From CAIWHR01 sp963734085 (GTDB lineage: Bacteria > Pseudomonadota > Gammaproteobacteria > Burkholderiales > Casimicrobiaceae): a stretch of DNA of 64,000 bases. Of this stretch, positions 27,144 through 36,551 are shown one piece after another (position 1 is the first letter of the stretch; the number at the start of each line of letters is the position of its first letter). The stretch is from NCBI GenBank assembly GCA_963734085.1, contig CAVTFT010000007.1:930001-994000 (forward strand), read 5' to 3'. The position numbers were made by a program, and so were the translations under genes. Under the pieces are notes generated by a model that ran no database searches, had not been told where the DNA came from, and saw only the letters and a list, made by a program, of their open reading frames with translations.

Positions 27144-27371
27144 TCAGCTGCCACCACCACCGGAAGACGTGGCGCCCCTGCGCATCATGTCGTCGATCGC
27201 CTTCCTGTCGGTGGTCGAGTTGACGGTGCTGCGATCCTTCACGGGAATGCGACTGCCCGTCACGTAGGTCTTCTCGTCGTCGTCGGCAGCGGACTGTTTC
27301 TTGTCCGTCGTCGCGCAGCCCGCGAGGAGGAGCGCACAGACGGCGACAAAAAGCAGGTCGGATCGATTCAT
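27144..27371 (-). CDS. Small lipoprotein
   Basis: A 75-residue protein with a lipobox (LFVAVCALLLAGCATTDKK; Cys at residue 19). The mature part has an Asp/Lys-rich stretch, TYVTGSRIPVKDRSTVN, and a Gly/Ser tail. The function is unknown. It is monocistronic, convergent with cysC. Confidence 0.72.
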   Translation of the reverse strand: MNRSDLLFVAVCALLLAGCATTDKKQSAADDDEKTYVTGSRIPVKDRSTVNSTTDRKAIDDMMRRGATSSGGGGS

Positions 27372-27752
27372 CGTCTACACCTGAACGGTTGAGCCGCCGG
27401 CAGCGGCGAACCGCGAGTGTACCGGAGCCCGTAACGAAGCGCCACAAGGTCGGGGTCATCGACCGCGGCCCTTGGCGGGCGCGGGTCCATACATCCCGAG
27501 TGCAGGAGCGGGATAACCGAGAAGGGGAACGTCTGAGCGACGGGGGGATTTCCGTTCCGGTCCGGGGTGTGGCTGCCCGTCACGTCGACCTTGTTCTCGC
27601 CTGACGCAACGGCGTCCCGATTGTCGGTCGATGCGAGGCCCGCGACGAGGAAGGCAGCTGCGGTCGCAATGACCCCTGATATCGATTCGTTCGAGCGCCC
27701 GCCGTCAGCTCGCCGGACGGTGACGCCGACGCTCGCCTCAACTGGCCAACGT
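27372..27752 (-). other. Possible decayed relative of the upstream lipoprotein
   Basis: No clear gene. A minus-strand frame from about 27,680 reads GVIATAAAFLVAGLASTDN, then NKVDVTGSHTPDRNGN. This loosely mirrors the signal and VTGSRIPVKDR parts of the neighbouring lipoprotein but has no good start codon. The frame ends at 27,368. It could be a degenerate duplicate. Confidence 0.3.
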
Positions 27753-28337
27753 TCAAGTCTTCCTGGGTGTCCGGCCGAGCAGATGGAACTCGTCGTTGGG
27801 GCGCATCGCGATCAGGCCCGCCATCCGGTTCGACAGCGCAAAGAATGCGGCGATGGCGCCGATGTCCCAGATGTCCTCGTCGGAGAAACCGTGCGCGCGC
27901 AGCGCGGCGAGGTCCTCGTCGACGATCTCGGCGGCCTTCCTCGCGACTTTCAGCGCAAACGCGAGCATCGCATTCTGCCGCGGCGTGATGTCGGCCTGCC
28001 GGTAATCGGCGGCGACCTGGTCGGCGATGTACGGGTTCTTCGCGTAGACGCGCAGGATCGCCCCGTGCGCGACGATGCAGTAGAGGCAATCGTTGGCGCC
28101 GGACGTGGCGACGACGATCATCTCGCGCTCGGCCTTGGTGAGGCCGCTGTCGCGCAGCATCAGCGCGTCGTGATAGGCGAAGAACGCACGGAACTCGTCG
28201 GGCCGGTGCGCGAGCGTCAGGAAAACGTTCGGAATGAAGCCCGCTTTCTCCTGCACTTCGAGGATTCGCGCGCGGATGTCGTCGGGCAACTCCGCGAGCG
28301 CCGGCACGGGATAGCGCGAAATTGGAGGCGTGGTCAT
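27753..28337 (-). CDS. AhpD-like peroxidase-related protein
   Basis: A 194-residue carboxymuconolactone-decarboxylase/AhpD-fold protein. The redox motif CLYCIVAHGA has the paired Cys and the following His expected of AhpD-type enzymes. GFIPNVFLTLAHRPDEFRAFF and the C-terminal IAAFFALSNRMA fit the 'peroxidase-related enzyme' subfamily. It probably takes part in peroxide or alkyl hydroperoxide defence. The Met at 28,337 is chosen on homology. yggX, also linked to oxidative stress, lies immediately upstream, so co-transcription is plausible. Confidence 0.87.
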   Translation of the reverse strand: MTTPPISRYPVPALAELPDDIRARILEVQEKAGFIPNVFLTLAHRPDEFRAFFAYHDALMLRDSGLTKAEREMIVVATSGANDCLYCIVAHGAILRVYAKNPYIADQVAADYRQADITPRQNAMLAFALKVARKAAEIVDEDLAALRAHGFSDEDIWDIGAIAAFFALSNRMAGLIAMRPNDEFHLLGRTPRKT

Positions 28338-28342
28338 GGATG

Positions 28343-28615
28343 CTATGACTTCGGCGGAACGTAGCCCTGCGGCGTCTCGGCGCCCGCCCCGAAGAAATGC
28401 TGTTCCATCTGCTCCGCCAGCCATTTGCGCGCGCGCGGATCGGCGAGCGATAACCGGTTCTCGTTGACGAGCATCGTCTGATGGCGCAGCCACTGCTGCC
28501 ACGCTTCCTTCGACACGTGCTCGTAGATCCTCTTGCCGATCTCGCCGGGGTACGGCGGAAAATCCAGGCCCTCGGCTTCGCGGCCGAGCTTGATGCAGTT
28601 CACCATCCGTGCCAT
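28343..28615 (-). CDS. yggX: Probable Fe(II)-trafficking / oxidative damage protection protein
   Basis: A 90-residue protein matching YggX across its length: MVNCIKLGREAEGLDFPPYP with the conserved Cys, then VSKEAWQQWLRHQTMLVNENRL. YggX protects Fe-S clusters from oxidative damage. It lies 8 bp after argA and 5 bp before the AhpD-like gene, making a likely three-gene transcript. Confidence 0.95.
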   Translation of the reverse strand: MARMVNCIKLGREAEGLDFPPYPGEIGKRIYEHVSKEAWQQWLRHQTMLVNENRLSLADPRARKWLAEQMEQHFFGAGAETPQGYVPPKS

Positions 28616-28623
28616 GACGACTC

Positions 28624-29976
28624 CTAGAGCTTCTTGCGGTAGACCTGCGATTTGCGCTGGTAATTGTAAAGGGCCTGCTTCTGTCTCGGCAGATCGGCGA
28701 TCGTCGCCGTATGGTAGCCGCGCTCGAGAAACCATTGCGACGTGCGCGTCGTGAGCACGAAGAGCTCCGCGAGCTTCAACTTCCGCGCGCGCGCCTCGAT
28801 CTCGTTCATCAGCGTCTCGCCGTAGCCCTCGCGCCGGAAATCCGGATGCACGGCGAGCGCCGCGAGCTCGCCGAGCTTCTCGTCGGCGAACGCGTACAAC
28901 GCGGCGCAGCCGATGATCGCATTGTCGTGCTCGGCGACGACGAAACGCTCGATCTCGGTTTCGAGCCGCTCGCGCGAGCGGCGCACGAGGATGCCCTGTT
29001 CCTCCAGCGGGCCGATGATCGAGAGGATGCCGCCGACGTCGTCGATCGTCGCGTTGCGCAGGTTGGCGAGCGGCGCCGCCGCGACCATCGTGCCGACGCC
29101 GTCGCGGGTGAAAAGCTCGAGCAGGAGTGCGCCGTCGAGGTGGCGGCTGATCAGGTGAGCGCGCTTGACGCCGTTGTCGCACGCCTTCACCGCACAGGGC
29201 AGGTAGTGCTCGACGTCCGGCGGCAGCTTGCCGCGTCCGGCCGCGAGGAGTGCTTCGGCATCGCGCGTGGAGAGTTCGGTCAGGAGCTGCCGGCGGCCGT
29301 TGCGCACGCCCTCGGTTTCCATCAGAAAGACGAGCTTGTGCGCGGGGAGGCGCACGGCGACCTGCGTCGCGACCTCCTCGAGCGCGAGGTTGAAGATCTC
29401 GCCGGTGGGCGAGTAGCCGAGCGGCGAAATCAGCACGATGTCGCCGTCGTCGAGCCGTTGCTGAATTGCGGCGGTGTCGACGCGGCGCACTTCGCCCGTG
29501 AGCAGCATGTCGACGCCGTCGACCACGCCCATCGGCTTCGCGGTGATGAAGTTGCCCGACGACACGCGGATCCGTGCCCCCGCCATCGGCGAATTCGCGA
29601 TGCCGAGCGACAGCAGCGCCTCGATGCGGCTCTTGACCTGTCCGCCCGCTTCGAGCACGCAATCCATCGTCTCGGCGTCGGTAACGCGCAACCCGAACGC
29701 GTAGCGGCTCTCGATGTCCTGCTGGGCGAGGATCGCCTCGATCTGCGGGCGCGAGCCGTGGACGACGACCAGGTGCACGCCGAGGCTGTGCAGCAGATTC
29801 AGGTCGTGGATGATGCCGAGGAACGTGTCGTCGGCGACGACCTCGCCGCCGAACGCGATCACGAAGGTCCGGCCGCGAAAGGCGTGGATGTACGGCGCCG
29901 CCGAGCGGATCCACTGGACAAACGCGCGCGTGGTCGCCGAGTGCGCGGCTGGTGCGGCGTTCGGGACGGACGACAT
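28624..29976 (-). CDS. argA: Amino-acid N-acetyltransferase (N-acetylglutamate synthase)
   Basis: A 450-residue two-domain enzyme for the first step of arginine synthesis. An amino-acid-kinase-like domain (about 30-285; VVVHGSRPQIEAILA, LLSLGIANSPMAG) is followed by a GNAT domain (about 300-445; LAALAVHPDFRREGYGETLM). The start at 29,976 gives the normal N terminus (RAFVQWIRSAAPYIHAFRG); the open frame upstream is antisense to uvrD. The likely regulation is allosteric inhibition by arginine, known for the family. Confidence 0.95.
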   Translation of the reverse strand: MSSVPNAAPAAHSATTRAFVQWIRSAAPYIHAFRGRTFVIAFGGEVVADDTFLGIIHDLNLLHSLGVHLVVVHGSRPQIEAILAQQDIESRYAFGLRVTDAETMDCVLEAGGQVKSRIEALLSLGIANSPMAGARIRVSSGNFITAKPMGVVDGVDMLLTGEVRRVDTAAIQQRLDDGDIVLISPLGYSPTGEIFNLALEEVATQVAVRLPAHKLVFLMETEGVRNGRRQLLTELSTRDAEALLAAGRGKLPPDVEHYLPCAVKACDNGVKRAHLISRHLDGALLLELFTRDGVGTMVAAAPLANLRNATIDDVGGILSIIGPLEEQGILVRRSRERLETEIERFVVAEHDNAIIGCAALYAFADEKLGELAALAVHPDFRREGYGETLMNEIEARARKLKLAELFVLTTRTSQWFLERGYHTATIADLPRQKQALYNYQRKSQVYRKKL

Positions 29977-30015
29977 CGGGGCGTGGGAGTCGCGTAAGGG
30001 CTGTAGGGCCGACGG

Positions 30016-30038
30016 ATTATACCGCCGACGCTTATAAT
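30016..30038. promoter_or_regulatory. Divergent -10 elements for argA and uvrD
   Basis: A perfect TATAAT on the plus strand at 30,033-30,038 faces uvrD. A perfect TATAAT on the minus strand at 30,016-30,021 faces argA. The -35 regions are weak on both sides. Confidence 0.5.
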
Positions 30039-30057
30039 CTCGACTCGATCCGCGCTG

Positions 30058-32358
30058 ATGGCTCGACGCGGAACATCGGTCGCATTGATGGCTTCGTCCC
30101 TGCTCGACAACCTCAACCCGGAGCAGCTCGCGGCGGTCACGCTGCCGCATCGCTCGGCGCTGATCCTGGCCGGCGCGGGCAGCGGCAAGACGCGCGTGCT
30201 GACGACGCGCATCGCTTGGCTGCTCGCGACCGGACAGGCGTCGCCGCTCGCAATCCTCGCGGTCACGTTCACGAACAAGGCGGCGAAGGAGATGCTGACC
30301 CGCCTCTCCGCGATGACGCCCGTCCACACGCGCGGGATGTGGATCGGTACCTTCCACGGCTTGTGCAACCGGATGCTGCGCGCGCACTACCGCGATGCGA
30401 ACCTGCCGCAGCTCTTCCAGATCATGGACACGCAGGACCAGCTCGCGCTGATCAAGCGTTTGTACAAGGCCCACGGCATCGACGACGAGCGCTTTCCCGC
30501 GCGGCAGCTGCAGAACTTCATCGCCGGCGAAAAGGAAGAGGGTCGTCGCCCGAACCAGGTCGAGGCGAGCGATGAGTTCACGCGCCGCCTGGTCGAGCAC
30601 TATGCGCTCTATGAGGCGCTCTGCCAGCGCGAAGGGGTCGTCGATTTTGCCGAGCTCTTGCTGCGCAGCTACGAATTGCTTGCCGGCAACGACAACCTTC
30701 GCGAGCACTATCGCCGCCGCTTCTCGCATCTGCTGGTCGACGAGTTCCAGGACACGAACGTGCTGCAGTACAAGTGGCTGCGGCTGCTCGCCGGACCGGA
30801 CACGGCGGTCTTCGCCGTCGGCGACGACGATCAGTCGATCTATGCGTTTCGCGGCGCGAACGTCGCCAACATGCAGCACTTCGAGCGCGATTTCGGGACC
30901 CCGGGTAGCCCGGTGACGCTGATCAAGCTCGAGCAGAATTACCGCTCCCATGGGCACATCCTCGACACGGCCAACGCGCTCATCAAGCACAACCGGACGC
31001 GGCTCGGCAAGAACCTGTGGACGAGCGAAGGCAAGGGCGAGCCGGTGCGCGGTTTCGCAGCACCCTCGGACAACGACGAGGCCGGATTCGTGGTCGAGGT
31101 GGCCAAGGGCCTCGCGGCCGACGGCCTCGCGCTGTCCGAGATCGCCGTGCTCTACCGGTCGAATGCCCAGTCGCGGGTGCTGGAGCATGCGCTGTTCAAC
31201 GCGGCGCTGCCTTATCGCGTGTACGGCGGCATGCGTTTTTTCGAGCGAGCGGAGGTGAAGCACGCGCTCGCCTACATGCGGCTCCTCGCGACGGCGGACG
31301 ACGACGGCGCATTCCTGCGTGTCGTCAACTTTCCGCCGCGGGGGATCGGCGCGCGCACGCTCGAAAACCTGCAGGATGCCGCGCGCGGCGCGGGGACGAG
31401 CCTGTGGCAGGTGGCCTGCGCCGGCACGGTCGGCGGCAAGGCCGGGTCCTGCCTCGCCACGTTCGTGCGCCAGATCGACGCGATGCGCGCGGCGACCGCG
31501 GGGCTGCCGCTACCCGAGACGGTCGAACACGTCAACGAAGCCTCGGGCCTGATCGCGCACTACAAGACGGAGAAGGACGGCCAGGACCGTCTCGACAATC
31601 TCGAGGAGCTCGTGAGCGCCGCCGACGGTTTCCTGCGCGAAGCCGATCTCGCGGTCGACGCGCCGATCTCGACCGGCGCGCCCGGCGAGGATCCGGCGCA
31701 AGCCGGGGCGGTCGATCCGCTGACCGCGTTCCTGTCGCACGCAGCGCTGGAAGCCGGCGAGACGCAGGCGGCGGAGGGCCGCCCGGCGCTGCAGCTGATG
31801 ACGGTGCACGCGGCGAAGGGGCTCGAATTCCATACGGTGTTCGTGACGGGCTTGGAGGAGGGCCTTTTCCCGCACGAGAACAGCCTGTCGGAATACGACG
31901 GCGTCGAGGAGGAGCGGCGGCTCATGTACGTCGCCATTACGCGCGCGCGCCGCCGGCTCTATCTCACCCACGCGCAGAGCCGGATGTTGCACGGCCAGGT
32001 CCGCTACAACATCGCGTCGCGCTTCCTCGACGACGTGCCGCGCGAGCAGATCGCCTGGCTCTCGCCGCCGCGGCGATGGTCGCGCGGCGCGATCGACGTC
32101 GATGTCGCCGAGTGGGGTGCGGGAGAACGCCCTGCGCCCGCATGGGCGGCGCCGTCGCAAGCGACCACACCGCGGCGGGGCGCTGCCGCGAGCGGCCCTG
32201 GCTGGCGGATCGGGCAGAGCGTGCGGCACGCCAAATTCGGGCTGGGCATCATCATCGATGCCGAAGGCCGCGGCGCCGACGCCCGCGTGCAGGTCAATTT
32301 CCGCGACGGCGGCGTGAAGTGGCTGGCGCTCGAGTACGCGAAGCTCGAAGCGGCCTGA
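30058..32358 (+). CDS. uvrD: UvrD/Rep-type DNA helicase
   Basis: A 766-residue superfamily 1A 3'-5' helicase for nucleotide excision and mismatch repair. Motifs in order: Q motif near LNPEQLAAV; Walker A AGAGSGKTRVL (about 38-48); motif Ia TFTNKAAKEM; DEFQDTN (motif II); GDDDQSIYAFRGA (III); QNYRS (IV); VHAAKGLEF (V); VAITRARRRLY (VI). The C-terminal tail ends in a Tudor-like segment (GWRIGQSVRHAKFGLGIIIDAEG), which is typical of UvrD/PcrA and binds RNA polymerase. The Met at 30,088 is an alternative start. Confidence 0.96.
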   Translation: MARRGTSVALMASSLLDNLNPEQLAAVTLPHRSALILAGAGSGKTRVLTTRIAWLLATGQASPLAILAVTFTNKAAKEMLTRLSAMTPVHTRGMWIGTFHGLCNRMLRAHYRDANLPQLFQIMDTQDQLALIKRLYKAHGIDDERFPARQLQNFIAGEKEEGRRPNQVEASDEFTRRLVEHYALYEALCQREGVVDFAELLLRSYELLAGNDNLREHYRRRFSHLLVDEFQDTNVLQYKWLRLLAGPDTAVFAVGDDDQSIYAFRGANVANMQHFERDFGTPGSPVTLIKLEQNYRSHGHILDTANALIKHNRTRLGKNLWTSEGKGEPVRGFAAPSDNDEAGFVVEVAKGLAADGLALSEIAVLYRSNAQSRVLEHALFNAALPYRVYGGMRFFERAEVKHALAYMRLLATADDDGAFLRVVNFPPRGIGARTLENLQDAARGAGTSLWQVACAGTVGGKAGSCLATFVRQIDAMRAATAGLPLPETVEHVNEASGLIAHYKTEKDGQDRLDNLEELVSAADGFLREADLAVDAPISTGAPGEDPAQAGAVDPLTAFLSHAALEAGETQAAEGRPALQLMTVHAAKGLEFHTVFVTGLEEGLFPHENSLSEYDGVEEERRLMYVAITRARRRLYLTHAQSRMLHGQVRYNIASRFLDDVPREQIAWLSPPRRWSRGAIDVDVAEWGAGERPAPAWAAPSQATTPRRGAAASGPGWRIGQSVRHAKFGLGIIIDAEGRGADARVQVNFRDGGVKWLALEYAKLEAA

Positions 32359-32450
32359 CTCAAAATTGGCTGCGCGGCCCGATAGCTTTGTCGTGTCCTC
32401 GCTCGCCCCTCGCTGTACGCCTATGTACTCTCTCCCCGCTCGCTGCGGGC

Positions 32451-32469
32451 CCTCATTTGGGAAATGAGG
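32451..32469. terminator. Hairpin between convergent genes
   Basis: A perfect inverted repeat, cctcattt-ggg-aaatgagg, lies between the ends of uvrD and the DUF3175 gene. No T-run follows, so its terminator role is uncertain. Confidence 0.35.
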
Positions 32470-32504
32470 CTCTCGGGCCGCTCGCCAGGATTTTGAGAGA
32501 GGTT

Positions 32505-32822
32505 CTACTCTTTGCCATAGAGGCTGCGCAACTCGGCCTTTGCCGCCTCCAGCACCCGGCGCTGCTGGCGATCGAGCTGCGTCCCGGCACGGTTGATGTA
32601 GAAGACCAGCATCGACATCGCCGAGCGAAACGGCGCCGCCTTGCGCTCGACGCTCGCATCGGCGGAGCGCTTGAGCGATTGCGCAATGCGCTTCGGATCG
32701 TCCCAGGTGAAGACGCCGTCCTCGAGCGCGAGTGCGTGGCTTTCGCGGGTGACCCGGCCGCTCCAATAGACGTTCTTGGCGGCCTTCGGTCGCCCCGCGA
32801 TTCTCGTGGCTGCTCTCCGCAT
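32505..32822 (-). CDS. DUF3175 family protein
   Basis: A 105-residue basic protein. VYWSGRVTRESHALALEDGV, then FTWDDPKRIAQSLKRSADAS and SAMSMLVFYINRAGTQL, match the DUF3175 pattern. The function is unknown. It lies 16 bp after the SulP gene on the same strand. Confidence 0.8.
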   Translation of the reverse strand: MRRAATRIAGRPKAAKNVYWSGRVTRESHALALEDGVFTWDDPKRIAQSLKRSADASVERKAAPFRSAMSMLVFYINRAGTQLDRQQRRVLEAAKAELRSLYGKE

Positions 32823-32838
32823 GCTGCTTTGACACCGA

Positions 32839-34578
32839 TCAGTGCGGAGGGTGCGGTCCCGGGGCCAGCGTTTGCGCGCCGCGCGCGACGAAGTCGTCGA
32901 CGGCCTCCCACGCCGCGTGGAAGAACCGGTCCTCGCCGATCTCCTTCGCGAGGCCGAGGCGCATCAGCTGCTCGCGCAGCGGCCGGTTCGCGTGGGCGAT
33001 ACGCACGTCGATGCCGGCGTCGGTGAGCTCCTGGTAGAGCAGCGCAAACGCTTCGGTCGCCGTGACGTCCATCGATCCGACGGCCTGCAGGTCCAGCACG
33101 AGACAACGGACCGGACGAGAAGCGCCGGCGATGGCTGCTTTCACGCGTTCGGAGAAATAGCGCGCGTTGGCGAAAAACAGCGGCGCGTAGAGGCGATAGA
33201 CGAGGACACCAGGCGGCGTGCTCCCCGGCTGGTCGTCGTCGAGGTCGTGGAAGCGATGATCATCGGGCAGGCGCGCGAGCACCGCGTCGCGCGGCCGCGA
33301 GACGTCGACGACGAGGCGCACGAGCGAGAGCGCCATTCCCAGAAGCAGGCCGGGGACAAGTCCGAGGATCAGCACGGCGAGCGTCACGCCGAGCGAGTGC
33401 CAGAACGCGCGGCGATCGAAACGCCGGATCTGGCGGAGGACGGAGGCGTCGAGCAACGTAAGCCCCGCGAAGACGAGAATCGCCGAGAGCGCGACCAGCG
33501 GCACGCGTTCGAGCGAGGGCGCGAGAAAGAGCAGGAACAGCACGAGGAATGCCGCCGCCGTCCACTGCGCGAGCTGCGTGCGGGCGCCGGCTGCGGCCGC
33601 GATCGCCGAGCGCGACTGGCTCGCGTTCACCGGAAATCCGCCGAGCGCTCCGGCAGCCGCGCTTGCGGCGCCGAAGGCGACCAGTTCCTGATTCGCATCT
33701 ATCTCCTCGCGGTGCCTGGCCGCGAACGCCCGCGCGAGGACGACGCCCTCGGCGAAAGCGAGGAACGCGATGGCGATGGCCGCGGGCAGCAAAGCCTTCG
33801 CGTCGCCGACGTTGACGTCCGGCCAGCGGGGCCACGGCAGCCCTTGCGGCATCGTGCCGAGCGCGGCGACGCCGTGCGCCGGCAGATCGAGAAGACGTGC
33901 CGCGGCGACGGCGGCAATGCACGCGATAAGCGGGCCCGGCCAGCGCGGTGCGAGCTTGCGCAGCACGAAGAGAAGCGCGACGAGGCTCGTGCCAAGCGTG
34001 AAGGCCGCCGCATTCGTCTGCGCTGCCTTGGAGAGCGCCTCGCCGACACGTGGGAAAAAATCGTCGTTCTCGAGCGCAACGCCCATGAAGCGGGAGAGCT
34101 GCGTTGCGATCAGGATCAGCGCGACGCCGTTGAGGTAGCCCGTCAGCACGGGCTTCGACAGGAGGTCGGCAACGGTGCCGGCCGAGACGCGGGCGGCGAG
34201 CACCAGCAGCGCGCCGACGATGATCGCGAGCGCGGCGGCGAGTGTGGCCGCACGCACCGCGTCGCCCGCTGCGAGCGGCAGGATTGCGCTGCCCGCGAGA
34301 ACCGCAACTGCGGGATCCGGCGCGACGATGATCCGCTGTCCTGTGCCGAGCAACGCGTAGCCGATCATTCCACCGACTGCCGCGTAGAGGCCCGTGATCG
34401 GTGCGATGCCGAGCAGCTCCGCACACGCGACCGCCGATGGAATCGTGACCAGCGCGACCGACGCGCCGGCGAAGAGGTCTCCGGCGAGCGCGCCGCGCGG
34501 GTAGCCGGCGATGAGTGCAAGTCCCGGCACAAAGCGCGCGAAGCCTCGCAGCGGATTGCGTTCGGGCGGCGTACGCAT
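32839..34578 (-). CDS. SulP-family anion transporter with STAS domain
   Basis: A 579-residue inner-membrane transporter with about 10-14 membrane segments and a C-terminal STAS domain (about 440-560). PGLALIAGYPRGALAGDLFAG and LVTIPSAVACAELLGIAPITGLYA are typical of SulP. The STAS domain shows CLVLDLQAVGSMDVTATEAF. Members move sulfate, bicarbonate or dicarboxylates, so sulfate is only one option. It precedes DUF3175 in a probable two-gene unit. Confidence 0.92.
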   Translation of the reverse strand: MRTPPERNPLRGFARFVPGLALIAGYPRGALAGDLFAGASVALVTIPSAVACAELLGIAPITGLYAAVGGMIGYALLGTGQRIIVAPDPAVAVLAGSAILPLAAGDAVRAATLAAALAIIVGALLVLAARVSAGTVADLLSKPVLTGYLNGVALILIATQLSRFMGVALENDDFFPRVGEALSKAAQTNAAAFTLGTSLVALLFVLRKLAPRWPGPLIACIAAVAAARLLDLPAHGVAALGTMPQGLPWPRWPDVNVGDAKALLPAAIAIAFLAFAEGVVLARAFAARHREEIDANQELVAFGAASAAAGALGGFPVNASQSRSAIAAAAGARTQLAQWTAAAFLVLFLLFLAPSLERVPLVALSAILVFAGLTLLDASVLRQIRRFDRRAFWHSLGVTLAVLILGLVPGLLLGMALSLVRLVVDVSRPRDAVLARLPDDHRFHDLDDDQPGSTPPGVLVYRLYAPLFFANARYFSERVKAAIAGASRPVRCLVLDLQAVGSMDVTATEAFALLYQELTDAGIDVRIAHANRPLREQLMRLGLAKEIGEDRFFHAAWEAVDDFVARGAQTLAPGPHPPH

Positions 34579-34600
34579 GGCCGCGAGCGTCCGCGCGGCG

Positions 34601-35428
34601 CTATGCGGAGTCCGTCTCCGGCTCGGGGGGCGGCGCCGGGCCTTCGTCGGTGTGGAAGATGTCGCGGTAGCTCACGTAATCCGAAATCGCCTGCGCCGCG
34701 ATGAAGAGGAACATGTAAGGCACGACGATCACCGCGACGACGACACGCGCCGCGATCAGCGGCAGCGCAAGCGCGATCAATTTGACCGCGAGCGCCGGAA
34801 CGACGGCCCCGAAGAAGACGAGAAGCAGTCCGTAAACCACCGCCGGCTTCCAGTTCGCGAGCGCCGCACGCAAGCTCGTGCCGAGCGCCTGCGCCGCGCC
34901 GCAGCCGCTGAACACGACGAGCGCCGGCGCGAACCACGCGGCGAGCGCAATGGGCACTGCGCATGCCGACGCGAACAGCATCGCCGATTCGACATCCTTG
35001 CCGGCCAGCACATCTTCGAGCGGCCGATTGGTCGCGATGCCCTCGAAAAGCTCGCCGCCGTCGACCGCGACCGTTGCAAAGACGGCGAGCGCAGTGCCCG
35101 CGACGAGAAAGAGGCCGATCGGAATCAGTGCCCAAAGATTGGCGCGAAAGCCGCGAAACAGATGCCGGATCTCGGGCATCCCGCCGCGTTCCTGATTCCA
35201 TGCCGCCGCGAGGAAGCCGACGGTGAAGACCGGGCGCAGCACCATCAGCGCCAGCGGTCCGACGATGGGGATGAGGCTCACGAGGAGCTGGATCAGGTAA
35301 TAGGTCAAGAGCAGCAGCAGCCACGGCACGCGCGCTGCCGACAGCATCACCCACGATTCCTTCAGCCAGACGACGCCGCGACCGGCTGGATGCCGCGTGA
35401 AGGGAAGGGCGCCCGACGCCGCGTTCAT
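34601..35428 (-). CDS. BPSS1780-family membrane protein
   Basis: A 275-residue protein with about six membrane segments. The family is recognised from WLKESWVMLSAARVPWLLLL, GFLAAAWNQERGGMPEIRHLF and YVSYRDIFHTDEG near the end. The function is unknown. A second member is at 40,698-41,507; the two share the ERGG and YxDIF signatures. Confidence 0.8.
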   Translation of the reverse strand: MNAASGALPFTRHPAGRGVVWLKESWVMLSAARVPWLLLLLTYYLIQLLVSLIPIVGPLALMVLRPVFTVGFLAAAWNQERGGMPEIRHLFRGFRANLWALIPIGLFLVAGTALAVFATVAVDGGELFEGIATNRPLEDVLAGKDVESAMLFASACAVPIALAAWFAPALVVFSGCGAAQALGTSLRAALANWKPAVVYGLLLVFFGAVVPALAVKLIALALPLIAARVVVAVIVVPYMFLFIAAQAISDYVSYRDIFHTDEGPAPPPEPETDSA

Positions 35429-35482
35429 CGATCCATCTCCTCGGCCGTCACGCGCATCGGTGAGCCTTCACGCTTGCTTCGC

Positions 35483-36472
35483 TCATAACGGCGCCTTCTC
35501 GCGCGCCGGCGCGGCGTCGAGCTCAGGCAGGCGCAACGGGCAGGTGACGCGGTCGGCGAGAATGCGCTCGAAGTGCGCGGGATCGTGCGCGTGCACGAGC
35601 TCGCCGGGGCGCGGCAGGTGGATGTCGTAGAGCCGGGAGAGCCAGAAACGCAGCGCGGCAGCGCGCAGCAGCGCCGGCCATTGCGTGCGCTCGACGGGCG
35701 TCAGCGGACGAACGGCGTGGTAGGCGCCGATGAGCGCGTGGACGAGCTCGGGCACGAGCCCGCCTGCGCCGACGCCGCCGTCGATGATGCACCAGTCGTT
35801 GACGGTGATCGCGAGATCATAGGCGAGGAAATCGGTCGCCGCGAAGCCGAAATCGATGATCCCCGAAACGCGGTCGCCGACGAAGAGTACGTTGTCGCAG
35901 AAGAGGTCGCCATGGATCGTGCCTTTGGGCATCGTCGCCCTGCCAAAACCCGTCTGGAACTTGAGCTCCGCGGCGAGGAGCTCGTTCTGACGGGCATCGA
36001 GAAACGGGCGCACCGCGCGCGCGGCCTGCCGCCACCAGGCGGGACCGCGACGATTGGTGAGCCGTGCCCGGTAGCTTGCCGATGCGACGTGCAGCCGGCC
36101 GAGCGCCGCGCCGACGGCTGCGCAATGCGGCACGTCGGGCGTGGCGATTGGCGCGCCGTCGACGCGGGAGACGAGTCCGGCCGGCTTGCCGTTCAACAGA
36201 CTGAACAACGCGCCGGTTCGATCGGGCACCGGCGCGGGACACTCGACGCCGGCACGCGCGAGGTGCGCCATCAGGTTCAGATAGAACGGCAGCTCCTCGG
36301 CCGGCAGGCGTTCATAGAGTGTGAGCACCCAGCGGCCCTTCGTGGTCGTGACGAAGTAATTGGTGTTCTCGATCCCGGCGGCGATCGGCGTCTGCTCGAC
36401 GAGCGAGCCGACGGCATAGCGTGCAAGCCATGCGTCGAGTTCATCGGTGGATACGAGCGTGTAGACGGACAT
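35483..36472 (-). CDS. thrB: Homoserine kinase (type II)
   Basis: A 329-residue aminoglycoside-phosphotransferase-fold kinase phosphorylating homoserine in threonine synthesis. MSVYTLVSTDELDAWLARY is the usual start; IENTNYFVTTTKGRWVLTLYE is the nucleotide-binding strand, HGDLFCDNVLF the catalytic loop, and GIIDFGFAATDFLAYDLAI the metal-binding loop. It is the non-GHMP type common in beta- and alphaproteobacteria. The DUF2782 gene lies 80 bp upstream on the same strand. Confidence 0.95.
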   Translation of the reverse strand: MSVYTLVSTDELDAWLARYAVGSLVEQTPIAAGIENTNYFVTTTKGRWVLTLYERLPAEELPFYLNLMAHLARAGVECPAPVPDRTGALFSLLNGKPAGLVSRVDGAPIATPDVPHCAAVGAALGRLHVASASYRARLTNRRGPAWWRQAARAVRPFLDARQNELLAAELKFQTGFGRATMPKGTIHGDLFCDNVLFVGDRVSGIIDFGFAATDFLAYDLAITVNDWCIIDGGVGAGGLVPELVHALIGAYHAVRPLTPVERTQWPALLRAAALRFWLSRLYDIHLPRPGELVHAHDPAHFERILADRVTCPLRLPELDAAPAREKAPL

Positions 36473-36551
36473 GGGCCATTCGCGGCCGCGCGAAGCACGC
36501 CCGCTCTCACACTGACGGATCGAAAAGTGGGACGACCAGGAGAGCGTCAGC

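Noticed and set aside
29977..31263. The upstream part of the frame that contains argA
   Set aside because: It is antisense to uvrD; the recognisable N-acetylglutamate synthase starts at 29,976.
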